A DNA stretch of 64,000 nt from Corylus avellana. Its lineage: Eukaryota; Streptophyta; Magnoliopsida; Fagales; Betulaceae. Location of the stretch: NCBI RefSeq assembly GCF_901000735.1, contig NC_081543.1:13465369-13529368 (forward strand), given 5' to 3'. A model generated the notes under the pieces. The model saw only the letters and a list, made by a program, of their open reading frames with translations, was not told where the DNA came from and did not search any database. Shown piece by piece: positions 34,119 through 45,325 of this stretch. Numbering within the stretch: position 1 is the stretch's first letter; each line of letters opens with the position of its first letter. The translations under genes were made by a program, and so were the position numbers.

Positions 34119-36993
34119 CTAGAAACTTTGGCACGCCTTGAATCCACTCATAAAGATGCCCCTCCAACTACTACGATTAGCCTCTGGAACACGCCATAAC
34201 TCCTCTTTAAGAGCAAGGATTTGGCCATGCTGGAAACGCAAGCGAGAAAAAAACTCGTCTCTCTCTTCTACGGCATCTTCTCTCACCCTCCGAACCACCA
34301 AGTCCTTTTGCCTAGCTTGATTGGCCTCTTTACGAGCCTTAGTTTCTGTACGCCTTTGTGCTGTACGAACTCCCCGAAGTTCTACTTTAGCTTCCCGCAA
34401 GGCCACATTGGTCACATATCTCGCAGATTGGGCATTCCTAGCTAACTCCTCAGCCACCTGAACCCTTTCTCGATAGAAAACCATCGAATTCTCAGCAGTA
34501 ATCGCCTAAGTGTGGCTGGCCATAGATCTGGCTTCAGCTTCATCGCAAGCACCTTGAAGGCGGATACAATCGATACAAACGAGTTCCATGGACTACTGCC
34601 TCTCCATCTCCAACAATAGCTCATTGTTCTATTCACAGAGTTGGGCATTCTCCATCAAAGCAGCCTCCAACCTCAACTCCAGCTCCGACACAACTGGTTG
34701 CCGGAAAGTACTAGACACGTCAGAGACCCTATGCCCTGGAGCCATCCCATAACACATGGCCACAGCATCTAAAGTAGCCTACGCCAAAGAAGAGCAAACT
34801 TGACGGGCCATGGGGTCCACCGAAACAAAGGGTGAGGCTAGCCCCAGCAAATGAACTAAAGCTCCAAACGGACCTTCAACGTCAAAGTTCACCCCAAGAG
34901 AAAGCAAACTCTCAAGCACTTGGGGAGCAACAACTTCTGGAAGACTCTTAGGCTGGACTGGGGAAATAACTTCTATAAGCCTCCCACGGAGAACCTTCAT
35001 CTCCTCCATATCTCCCAGAGAGACTCTTAGATCCGACATGGCCGTGTTGCCATCTTCAAAAGATTCCAAAACTTCCATATGAACGGACTCTATACAAATG
35101 ACGGTATCTTCCGCAACCATTGGATCGACCTAAAGGGTAGCACACATAGTTAGCTGGGGCTGCATCTCCTCCATTATAGCAGATTGATAATCCTCAGGGG
35201 CTACACGCAAAGGCAAAGGGGGCTGCATATCTTCCATTGCAACCTCAGTGGGTTGATCATCTTCAGGCGCCACTCCTAGAGCCAGAAGGGGTTGCGCTTC
35301 ATTAGTAACCACCTCAGCATGTCCACCAGCACACTCGTGATCACCAAAGCTAACCCGTTCATCCAAAGACTCTCTATCCTCAGAAGACAAAATGTTTATG
35401 TAGGTTGGAGAATGAACCTCTTCACCCGTGCTAAGCGAACTAGCGTGGCTAGTTGTCGAAGAAGAAGATGTCGAAAAAATTAAACACACCACGGGCTGAC
35501 CAGGTCGCAGTATAGCCAAAGGCATCATCCAAACAACCTCATCAACTACGGCATCCGTTGAAGGCGGACCAGGAGGAAACAGGGCAGACAGACCTCTTGC
35601 AGCAGAAGGCAGAGCCTTTGGTCCGCCACCAGATGATCTCTCTAATCCCTCAGCAAAAGATGAACCCACTAGTCTGCTAAAAGGAGAACTTTCTGAATCA
35701 GCATAAGGTGAACCCCTTTGTCTGCCAACAGGAGCATTGATAGAACTGTCTGCCAGGGCACTGTTGCTAGCAGAGCTGGACGTTATGACATGTACAACAT
35801 TTAGAGGACCCCAGAACCTCTACACAGACGCCTTCATTTGAGGGGTCTCTCAACTGAATGTTCCCCAAGGGAAATAAGATATGCAGCTACACCTTTCTGA
35901 CCCCCCAGCGCCACGGACCCAATAGAAGTAGGACTCCCAAACAACTCAACCCTTCTCTCCTCCTTAATAGCATGAATTCTTGCCTCCTCCACCATAGCGT
36001 GGACTATAGGGTCAGCCTCTTCACCAACGGGCTCCACCCCATCCATAGCGTGGACCATAGGCTCCACTTCTCCCTCCGTAGGACCCTCATCTTCAACCGG
36101 ATTAGCATCCACTTCTAGAATCACAATCATGAAGCGAGTTTTCTCCCTGAAAAAGTCAAGACGACGTCTAAGAATCCTGCCATTTTCAAGGCAGCGAAGA
36201 ATGGTCCCGGGAAAGAAATGTTCTGGAAACCTGGCGGCCCTACGCTCTCAATCTCTCCTCTGATCTTCGGACAAATCTGCCAAATTTCTGTATCCGAGAG
36301 ATTCCTCCATATGCTCATCTCGAATCTACCAATCCCCATGAGTCCATAGGTTGCGTTGGGTATTGCGATCTTTAGCCCAATTAATGGCTTCCTGAAGACG
36401 GATAAGCATGGGGTTCAGAGGAGCGGGCAAGTTTAGAGCCCTGGGGGTATCCTCCCCCATTAAGACCTCAATGGAAAATCGTGGGCTTCACCCTTAAAAC
36501 CCTGCGAAGCAAAGAAAAACTTCTCATTCCAATTTTTGAATTTTGAAATCCGGTAAGGAATTTCGAACACCACCCCAGCCATCCGGGCATGAAATTTCCT
36601 TATATCATCCGCTCCAGCATTGGCCTGGAAAGCAATGTACAAGTAATGGAATTCCCTCTCCGTGATTTGTGGGCATCCCTAGTCCTTCTGTCGCTCCGGC
36701 CAAAGGATGGCCATCCCCATTAGTGCTCGCCCGTCGTTTGGTGCAACTTGGAAAGGAGCCAAGTTTATAATATGTAAAATTTCCCTAACGACCCTAGGAA
36801 CCAGTAGTTTGAAACCGGCCTCAAGTATCTGGAGCGACAAGCAAATCTCCTCCCCATTTTCAAGACCAACAATACCTTCACCGGCTTCGGGGACTCGGAC
36901 TCGAACTCTTTTAGCGAATTTATATATCCCCTTGCAAACCTCGAAGTCTAAAGATCTTATTCGAGATCGAAGAGCAGCTCCGCTGCATTGCAT
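34119..36993 (-). pseudogene. Decayed antisense gene of the Tat-like element
   Basis: Consecutive minus-strand frames (36993-36679, 36642-36460, 36339-36127, 36130-35834, 35669-35130, 35120-34779, 34648-34442, 34484-34119) behave as one long frame broken by stops and frameshifts; the first three share a phase. The N-terminal part has FKLLVPRVVREILHIINLAP and NDGRALMGMAILWPE, resembling the plant 'putative gypsy type transposon' (Transposase_28-like) domain. The middle is acidic and Pro-rich. The C-terminal part is a coiled coil rich in Arg, Glu and Ala (AEELARNAQS..., RKEANQARQK). No function is known to me. It is opposite to integrase, as in other Tat elements. Confidence 0.7.
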
Positions 36994-37607
36994 TATTAAA
37001 AACAGTGATCAAGCGAAATTAGAAAAGAATACTCAAAGGCAATAGAGGAAAAAGAAGGGAAACCCTAGCTTTTAAGGCATCCTCGCAATCAATATTTCAA
37101 CCCATTTTGCCAAGTGTCCACTTGGAGTCTAAGCGTCTAACGGCAGACTTAAAAGCGTCTCAAGTGGGACACCGTTGGATGGAACGGTCATACCAGCGTA
37201 CATGCTAAAACTAGCCACGTGTCACCAACAATTTAAAACAACCCTTGGAATAATTGATCCAAGCATCTTGGAAGGAACGATGGCAGCGAAAATGTACCAT
37301 CTCCCGTGGCCACCCAAATACAAACAAACCCTGGGTTGACACAAGTCAACCACAAGCAACAGAGGGCGTACGCTATATCCTATTATTACGGCCACGGTCA
37401 CGTCTTTCAAAAGACGTGCCACGCTTCAAAACGTGGCACTAATAAATGCAGAGAAGGGAGTGCCAAAAAGAAAGAGAAGAAAGGATGGGCTGGAATTCCA
37501 AAAAAGGGAAAAGAAGTTCAAAAAACACGAGGGCCATGGCCTTATTCTGCAATCACGGGCCTAAATGTTTAGACTCCACTTATTCCCATTAGACCACACA
37601 GTGACCT

Positions 37608-37624
37608 AAGGGAATGGCGGGTAC
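37608..37624 (+). other. Polypurine tract of the Tat-like element
   Basis: AAGGGAATGGCGGGTAC immediately before the 3' LTR. It fixes plus orientation for the element, opposite to the long antisense frame. Confidence 0.7.
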
Positions 37625-38276
37625 TGTTGATACAATATATTTCCCAAAATCCAAACCTAAAGGCCCACTCAGAATAAAAAGCCCATGGCTCGTCATGATA
37701 CCAAGGCGCTAGGCCCAAGACCCAGGAACTCCTGACACGATCGCTGGATCGTATTAGGTCTGCACTCAAGCATATAGTTACACTCCCTATCAAAATGGTT
37801 GCATGCTAAATCATGTAAACCCTATGATCAAGGAGCATGATAATTCTCCAAACATCTTGATCTGGGAGTAACAACCCAAATCGGAAAGCAATCAACCAAA
37901 TCCATCCTAAAAGGAGTCTAGGTACACGATGATAATTCATGCAATCTCCCCGATTATCTTAAGAGATGGTCTTTGGTTGAAATTGCTCCCATGCATCAAG
38001 GGAAGACGAGTAAAAATCCCACCAGGATTCTTCCACCAAACGATAACCTCTATAAAAAGAGGAGCCACTTACGATACAGATACGTACTCATTCTTACTCT
38101 AATAATTCTCAAATATTATTATTTTTTATTATCTATCTTACTCAAATTCTCACTTAGGCATCGGAGGTGGCACGACCGCCACGCCCCCTCACTTTGCGGT
38201 CTACCACTGTTGATCATTTTGCTTTCTTAGCAGGCTTTGAATCAAATCGCTACCAGGGTTGATAACTATCTCAACA
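37625..38276 (+). repeat. 3' LTR of the Tat-like element
   Basis: 652 bp with the same ends. It is preceded by a purine-rich tract, AAGGGAATGGCGGG (37608-37621), as expected for the polypurine tract. Confidence 0.9.
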
Positions 38277-38281
38277 CTACT

Positions 38282-38426
38282 AAATAACATTTTTCATAAT
38301 ATATAGTTGGAATGACCTATACTTTAAGACAAGCAACACAAACTCCATTAGCAATATATGCCCTCCATTCTAGGATTCACATTAAAAGGGGTGATCGTTG
38401 GGGTACTGAAGTAGACATTGCAAAGA

Positions 38427-38477
<51 letters not shown>

Positions 38478-39980
38478 TGCCGAAAGCTGCTAGGTTTATG
38501 CTACTCCACTGCATAAATACATGGACAAACATCTGTACCATGTGAACCCCAATAACCCAAATTCCAATTCCCAATCGAAGCACCACATACATTTAATCAT
38601 AACATTTTACTGAGATTCCAACCTTAACTTGCGAGTCAATTAATTAAGGCCTAGCTAGCTAGGTTACTTTAATTAGTTGTTCTACTTTTTGTGGCACAAT
38701 TTAATTTGCCAGTAAAAGCCAGGCTCCAACACCTCAAGGAGATCGAACCTATAAATGGGGCGCGATTCTGGGGCTGGAATATTGGAGATGAAAAAGAAGA
38801 AGGAAAAAAAAATGTGTAAGATAAGAGGATAATTGAGGTTGAAGAGGTAGCAATGCAAGTTGAGAAGATAGAGGCCATCCCATATGATAATAAAGCGAAA
38901 ATGGGGTCATTTTCAGCCACATGGGCTGCTCATAATCATGGTGTTGTACCCACGATTTCTCGTTAACTTTCTTGTATTAAATTAATTAAATTCAAACACC
39001 AGGAATCTATGCGATAATGCGTCGGTTTAGACAATGTTGTGTTTTTTTTTTTTTTTATACTGTCACGTAGGGCCAGTTTGAAAAGAACAAGGAACATGCA
39101 TATATATATTTTAATTACTCTCCTAATTGAATATTATATGGTGTTTACAAGTTGGCTGGCTTTAGTGCGAGCATTTTTCAAAAAGATGGTTTGGCTAGCT
39201 GCCTGTGTTATGTCAATGTGATGTTGGTCTTTGAGTTATTTCGAAAAAAGGGTTTACAACTAATCAATATCATTGCTTTGCTTAATTGCCCTTACCAATT
39301 AAGCTTCAAAAACCCTTAACTGTTTTTGGAACCATGTGTCTTTATATATAACTTTTTGAAGGTTTGTTTTTGAAGATGCTTGAAGAGCAAGCTTAATTAT
39401 ATATATATAGGATATATGATATTCGAAGAGCTCTGGAAGATCGATCGATGTAAAAATTCCCAGTCTACATTCTGAAGCAAAAGGTATACCCTGATTTCCC
39501 CAAATGGCAAGTTTTCAGAAGCTTGGAAAAATCCACAGTTGTCTAGCTAGCTAAGCTTATGATCAGTAATTAAGTTTGAAAATTAAAATATATATACAAG
39601 TCAACCAAATACAAAGTAAAAGGAAATAATTAAGCAGAATATACACGTTTTTTTTTTTTTTTTAAGCTTTGGTCAAGAAATTAGGGGTGCAGGCCGGTGG
39701 CTACATATCATTTTGTTGCATAGTTTTTGTATCCAGATGCCATGCGTACAGAAGTTATAATATATAGGATTTCACTCTAGATGTGGTGTTAGGGCCTGTT
39801 TTGTTGTGATTTTCTTTTAAAATTTTTTTTTTTTTTTTTTCAAAACAAGTTATAATAAAAATTTAGATATGCCACTTTATTATTTGACTATATTTTCGTC
39901 ATGCAAGAAAATGAAATGGAGATGAACAGGCAGGCAAGAAATAGAGAAGAATTAGATCTAATTTTTTTGCCACTTTAAAA
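38282..39980. other. Intergenic, AT-rich, no gene seen
   Basis: Right flank of the Tat-like insertion. Contains an (AT) tract (38430-38475), poly-T runs and short meaningless frames. Nothing recognisable as exon, RNA or transposon end. Confidence 0.6.
38430..38475. repeat. (AT)n microsatellite
   Basis: About 46 bp of perfect AT. Confidence 0.95.
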
Positions 39981-40019
39981 ACAGTAAACACGTCACCTCC
40001 CCCGTTTCCAGTCAACCAT

Positions 40020-40134
40020 TCTTTTGCCATTTAAAAAACGCCACTAAAGGCACGTCACTTACCTATTAGTGACGTTTTTGGGCCTCAAAAACGTCAATAA
40101 CATGCAGTCACAAAATCCCAATATTTTTGTAGTG
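40020..40134 (-). mobile_element. CACTA-type transposon end (one terminus)
   Basis: Read on the minus strand from 40134, the sequence starts CACTACAAAAATATTGGG. It then shows repeated GTGACGTTTTT-like words in both orientations (AAACGTCACTAATAGG, GTGACGTGCC). That is the terminus and subterminal repeat pattern of En/Spm (CACTA) elements. The other end was not found to the left, so this is a fragment or a very small derivative. Confidence 0.6.
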
Positions 40135-40312
40135 AGGGGAAAGTGAAAAAAAATTAATACCCTTGGGCCTTGAATATCGATTCAGCTGGCCAAGGTAAGG
40201 TGGAGTTTTATTTGGGTAGTTTAATTTTTTTTCTAGACTAAAAAAATGAGGGGAAAATTGGCATGTAAAATAAAATTCTCCAAAAAACAATTTTATCAAA
40301 AATTGAAAAAAA

Positions 40313-40344
<32 letters not shown>

Positions 40345-43034
40345 CACTAGCTATAAATCCACACATTTAAGGTTTTGGACTGATAAAGCAATGTATGTCC
40401 TACTCATTATCTCATTTAGAAACTCCCCCATATGTTTAACTTCTTCAAAAAGGGATATTATGGAGGTGATTTATCTCGTTTGAAATCTCCCTCAAATATT
40501 TGGGTCCAGTACACTACATACAGAGTTTAATTTCCATAAAAACTCCAACGCATAGTATTGCAGGATTTTTCCAATCAGCTTTCAAATATATAAAATTTTT
40601 ATTTTTAAATTCAAAAAAGAAGAAAGGAAAGAGAGGGAGGAAAAAAAAAAAAAAACTTTGTGCTTCTGCAAAGCCCAACGTACACTTCTTTAATTAATCT
40701 TTTATTTTATGCGCTAGATACTTACGCTAGCTAGAGCTGATGCGCGCATTGATCTCCTCATTATTTTTATTTATACCTTCTTGTTGCTTAATTATTTTAT
40801 TATGTCTTTTATAAAATTTATATTGATCACTTCAGTCACAAAGGAAGAAATAGAAAGAAAATGATTGTTCAAGAGGATTTCGTATTTTACAATATCTAGC
40901 GAAGATTTACTGAGATTGATCGATCGAACAATGTTTGTTGTTAAACTTTAATTAATTGCTTATTTATGAAGATAAGAATCACCATCCTTCATTTTCATTT
41001 TGATAAATATTTCATGAACCACTACTTTTTGTGAACCTGTGGCATAGTTTAATATTTGACCTGTAAATAGTAATTTTGATCCATATATAATGTTCTTTTT
41101 GTCCATCAACAAATATATATATATATAAAATTAATCAGACTGTTTTGAACGTGGGTTGCATGTAATTAATTTAGATATATTCTTTTCTAGTGTAAGAGAG
41201 AACTATTAAAATAAATAGTATTTATATTTGAAAAAAAAAACTTTAATTAATTAAAAAAGAGAAGATGCTAATTAATTAATTCGTTATAAATAGATCCAAG
41301 TAGCTCTACAGTTTTTTCTTATATTATTATACTAGGAAAATGGATTCTTGTGTCTACAGAACTAAGAAAGTGCGCTGATCATATAATGATTGCTACATAA
41401 AATCAATTATCCTAGGTTTAGGCACTAGAAAAGACATAAAATATAATAGGTTAAGTACTTTTTAATTTCTTAACACACGACTTATAATCAAAAGCAATGA
41501 AAAAAAAATCTTCAAATCTATATCATATATATTTTTTCGTTATTTAAAAGAAAAGATGCATTTATATATATATACTTTCACTCCAATAACTGTGTAACTC
41601 ACTAATATTTAAATGAAATTAATTAAATTTCAAAATGAGCTATTAAAAAACTTACCAACACTTGGACTAATTACAAAGAGATCTTGTCCTATTGGGCTTC
41701 AATATCACCTGAAAGTTGAAAGTTATCATATATATAAAGAGAAAATATATATATTTATCTGGTGGAATTTACAAATCAAGCTAACTTTTGGTAGCAATGC
41801 TGCAAATTGCTGAATTTTATTAAAATAAGTTATTCTGAAAACAAGAGCTTGTGGGGGACCTCGGATTTAAAGATGTATTAGAGGGAGCTAATTGAGAATT
41901 TGGAGTCCAAAGACGCATTAATGTGTTAATGCAGTATTATTGGTGGAGATGATGTTATCATCAAGATTATCATTAAGATATTGTGATTATTTTATGTCAA
42001 AAGACGACAAGTTGGCGTGTGTATTTAGACTTTATGGAAGCCGTTACTTGGAAGCAGTGACGGAACTACATGGGGCTGAGGGGACCATGCCCTCCCCTCC
42101 CGGCCTTCTTTTGAATATGCATACTATATTTATAGTTTAAATATTTTTTTTAAAAAAATTAGTTTAGTCTCTATCAAAATTACACTTAGCCCCTCATTAA
42201 TGCTTTAATCCTTCCCGATAAGCAAATTCTAGTTGTGTCCTTGCTTGGAAGATTCATAACCTAGTGCTCTCAATTGTTTGAGATTGTCAATTGATAACAC
42301 AAAAAGAGTGTCAAATTACCATATATTCTAAAAGCTTTGATAAAAAATGATAAATTTAATCATTTAATTAATATTTTAATAGTCATGAGTTCAAAAAATT
42401 TTTCTTAATAAATGAGACTAATATTTGAAATACTTAATTGATCAATGGAAGGTAAACTATATCATATTACATGGACAAAGTTTGAACTTATTATCTATAC
42501 TCTAATATCATGTTACATGATCAATTATCCAATATGTTGTAGTTATCTAATTTGTAAATCTTAAAGCATGAGACTTTTACACGTTGAAATTCTGAGGTAG
42601 GCATTAAAGATTGTTTTTAGTTGACCTTCAAGTTTTTAATTGACCCACAGGTAACTTAAGCTAAGAGCTCTAACTTGGCTGGATTAATACAGATTTGACC
42701 AACTGGAATGTACGTTGGAAACGGTCTTGGTTATGACAGTTTCCAACCTAGCGGGTTTCAAATTTCAAAGGGTTCCCTTGTTAACAACCTTTTTTTTTTT
42801 CATTAATACTCTTTAATATTTGCTTGTGACAATTTTATTCTTGTCACTAAAATTTCGAAAAAAAATTAATGCTCACATGCAACTTTACGCCATCTTAGAA
42901 ATGAAAGCTTCAAGTAATTAACAAAAAAGCGTGTATTTCACATGCAAATTAAATGTCAGTTATTATACGAACAATTCAATAGATATACTTATCTAACCAA
43001 ACCAACAATTCAATCTCTTTTCCAAAATCATTTC
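40135..43034. other. Intergenic, AT-rich, no gene seen
   Basis: Holds AT microsatellites (40314-40338), A-rich tracts and, at 42053-42240, a stretch (CAGTGACGGAACTACATGGGG) like the ends of common hAT-derived plant repeats, without a visible partner end. No coding frame is supported. Confidence 0.55.
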
Positions 43035-43731
43035 GGAGGCTCTGCCTTCTCTCTAGAATTCCTTTCTTTTCTTCTAAACAACACCAATGAGAACTTTTAA
43101 GAGGAAGGAAGATTTAGATCTAGATCTTCCCCCCTCCCATTTCACGGTAGTATTTTCTCTATAGGCTTCACCGGTCTCCGTTTATGGTGGGTTGCTTTAG
43201 ATCTAGTTTATAGATCTAGATCCAAATCTAATATCTTCAACCTTAGATCTGATCGTCTTCTTCTGCCAAGGCGTGTCTTCCGAAAGAATATCTACGATGC
43301 CGTGCTCTTCCGCTGTTGCTTGTGGGGGTTTTTATTTATTTTTTATTTTTTATTTTGTTTGTCCTGACCTTCGGGTTCATGATTGATTTGTTGTCATGTC
43401 CTTCGGGTTGTGGATGAAGTAGATTGGTATAGGGGCTTAACTCTCACGGCCGGATTTTTAATTTCTAGTTGTTTTTTATTTTTGTTTTGTATTTGGGTTA
43501 CCCATGTCCTAAATCTAGTCTGTACGAATCAGATCTGTTCCTTAAATGTAATTGTACATGGGTTAGCGGAAGTTTGAAATCATTTTTATGACTTTGTAAC
43601 CTTCATAGCTTTTGGCTATGATTTTTCAGAGCTGTATGCTCTATGTTGTAAGAGTTTTATGCTCATGAAATTTCATCGATGAAAATTTCATATTTTTCAA
43701 AAAAAAAAAACTAACTAACTAACTAACTAAC
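43035..43731 (+). mobile_element. Poly-A-tailed LINE-like retroposon
   Basis: A GC-richer, pyrimidine-rich body with repeated AGATCTAGATC words, typical of plant L1 5' leader sequence, runs into an A11 tail (43700-43710) and a (CTAA)5 run. The word ATCATTTC occurs before (43027-43034) and after (43732-43739), a possible 8-bp target duplication. No reverse transcriptase is encoded, so it would be a non-autonomous or internally deleted LINE. Confidence 0.45.
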
Positions 43732-43739
43732 ATCATTTC

Positions 43740-44156
43740 TGCCAAACTTGGAAATTATGATCATTAAACTACATAAATTATACGGTTCAAATTCAGCAAT
43801 TACATTGAAGAAAATCCTTTTTTTAAAAAAATATATATATATATATCATGATAATTTAAACCAAAGATTCTTACTCTCTCTCTCTCATGCACCCATACAT
43901 GGGGCACACCGAGACATGACTGATTTAATTTACAAGTAATAATATTTAATAGATTGTTATAGAATCGAAGTATTTGAATAATGGTATAAGACTATGGTAA
44001 ATAGTATTATATATTCTTGGCTCCGATTCGCAAAAGCCAATAACTATTCATAAAATTAAAAAAAATAATAATAATAACTTCTAACATTCTTATTTTTTAT
44101 ATCATATCAATCAGTTTTTACAATTATTCAACTAAAAATATTTCACATTTTCATTC

Positions 44157-44193
<37 letters not shown>

Positions 44194-45292
44194 CATTAAT
44201 TTTTTTTTTTTTTTTTTTGGACATGTCTGCACAAGAGGGATAGTCAATTTCAGGCCAAATGCCAATTTAAACTAATTTAAACTACCTCTCGAAAACTTAA
44301 TCAATTTTTAATACAATTCCAAATCGCTAAACAATTTCAGGCCAAATGCCAAAGGGAGCCCTTAAGGCTATTTTCCATATTTAATAGATGTAGGACAAGA
44401 AGAAAGACGTAGAGACATGACCCCATGCAAGAGTGGCTCACGGCATCTCTTAGGGTCTTCAGCCCGTGAATAAGGGAAGATGTTGTAACATGTTTGCCCA
44501 AGCATGCATCCATTTTAGATGGAACTCCGGCCTCCCCCAGAAGCATTCCATTCCATTTGAGAGAGACAGAGAGAGAGAGAGATGGGTATTGACGTGTGAT
44601 GGATGGAGACGTACATGAGCAGGATACGGGGGGTGGAGTTGGTGGATCTTCCAAGGACGGACTGGGTCTAATCAACAAGTCAAGGGGATTGATTGGCTAC
44701 CTGGCTTTGCTTTCTCTTTCTCCGTCTTTGACTTCTTTTGCCCACTTCTTTCTCTCTTTCTTTTGCCTCTTTGTTTGTTTTGAAAGCGATCCCCCTGCTC
44801 CTACATGCTGTTTTGAGAGTGAGTGATTGTGCGTGAGAGTGAGAGACACACTCAGAAGATAGATAACGTCTCTGCTTGCCTCAAATTCTGGGGGCCTTTT
44901 CTAGGATTCTGAAAGACATTTAATGTGTTCTATATTGCATTATAGGCCAGCTTTTTCTCTGCCCCAAGCAAACAAGCAAAAACACCCTGACAAACTCACA
45001 ACCCCCATCTCTTGGCACGTTTTAAGAGTTAAAAACTACACCGGAGTCTGGGAATAACGCGCCGGGAGAACGGGTGTGGAGACGGGAATGAGGGGCAGGT
45101 AAGAGGAGGACACATATTAAAGGAACCCCGGGATTTAAGCGAGAGAGAGAGAGAGAGAAAGACCAATTCCCAATGGAAAATGACAGAGCTGCCTCGTGGC
45201 CGACAGCTATACGGTGCCCCCTTAACCCCAAGCTCCTGCCTTCTCGACCTGGGACCTCACGTGATCTCTCTCTCTCTCCATTACTACTCCGC

Positions 45293-45325
<33 letters not shown>

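Larger units (their letters stand above)
31664..38276 (+). mobile_element. Non-autonomous Tat-like Ty3/gypsy LTR element
   Basis: Two LTRs (31664-32326 and 37625-38276, both TGTTGATACAATATAT...TCTCAACA) enclose 5.3 kb. The flanking 5-mers CTACT (31659-31663) and CTACT (38277-38281) are identical, so this is a complete single insertion. The sense interior holds only the last 138 codons or so of integrase, starting right after the LTR. The remainder is a foldback MITE, a tandem repeat and a long decayed antisense frame. This layout, with antisense genes between integrase and the 3' LTR, is known for the Tat lineage. Assignment to Tat is by integrase tail and layout, without a database search. 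Confidence 0.88.

Noticed and set aside
44337..44678. 113-codon minus-strand frame
   Set aside because: Low-complexity Ser/Pro composition derived from CT/GA repeats; no domain.
45266..45309. microRNA precursor
   Set aside because: The stem is simple-sequence CT/GA and too short, with no known mature miRNA recognised.
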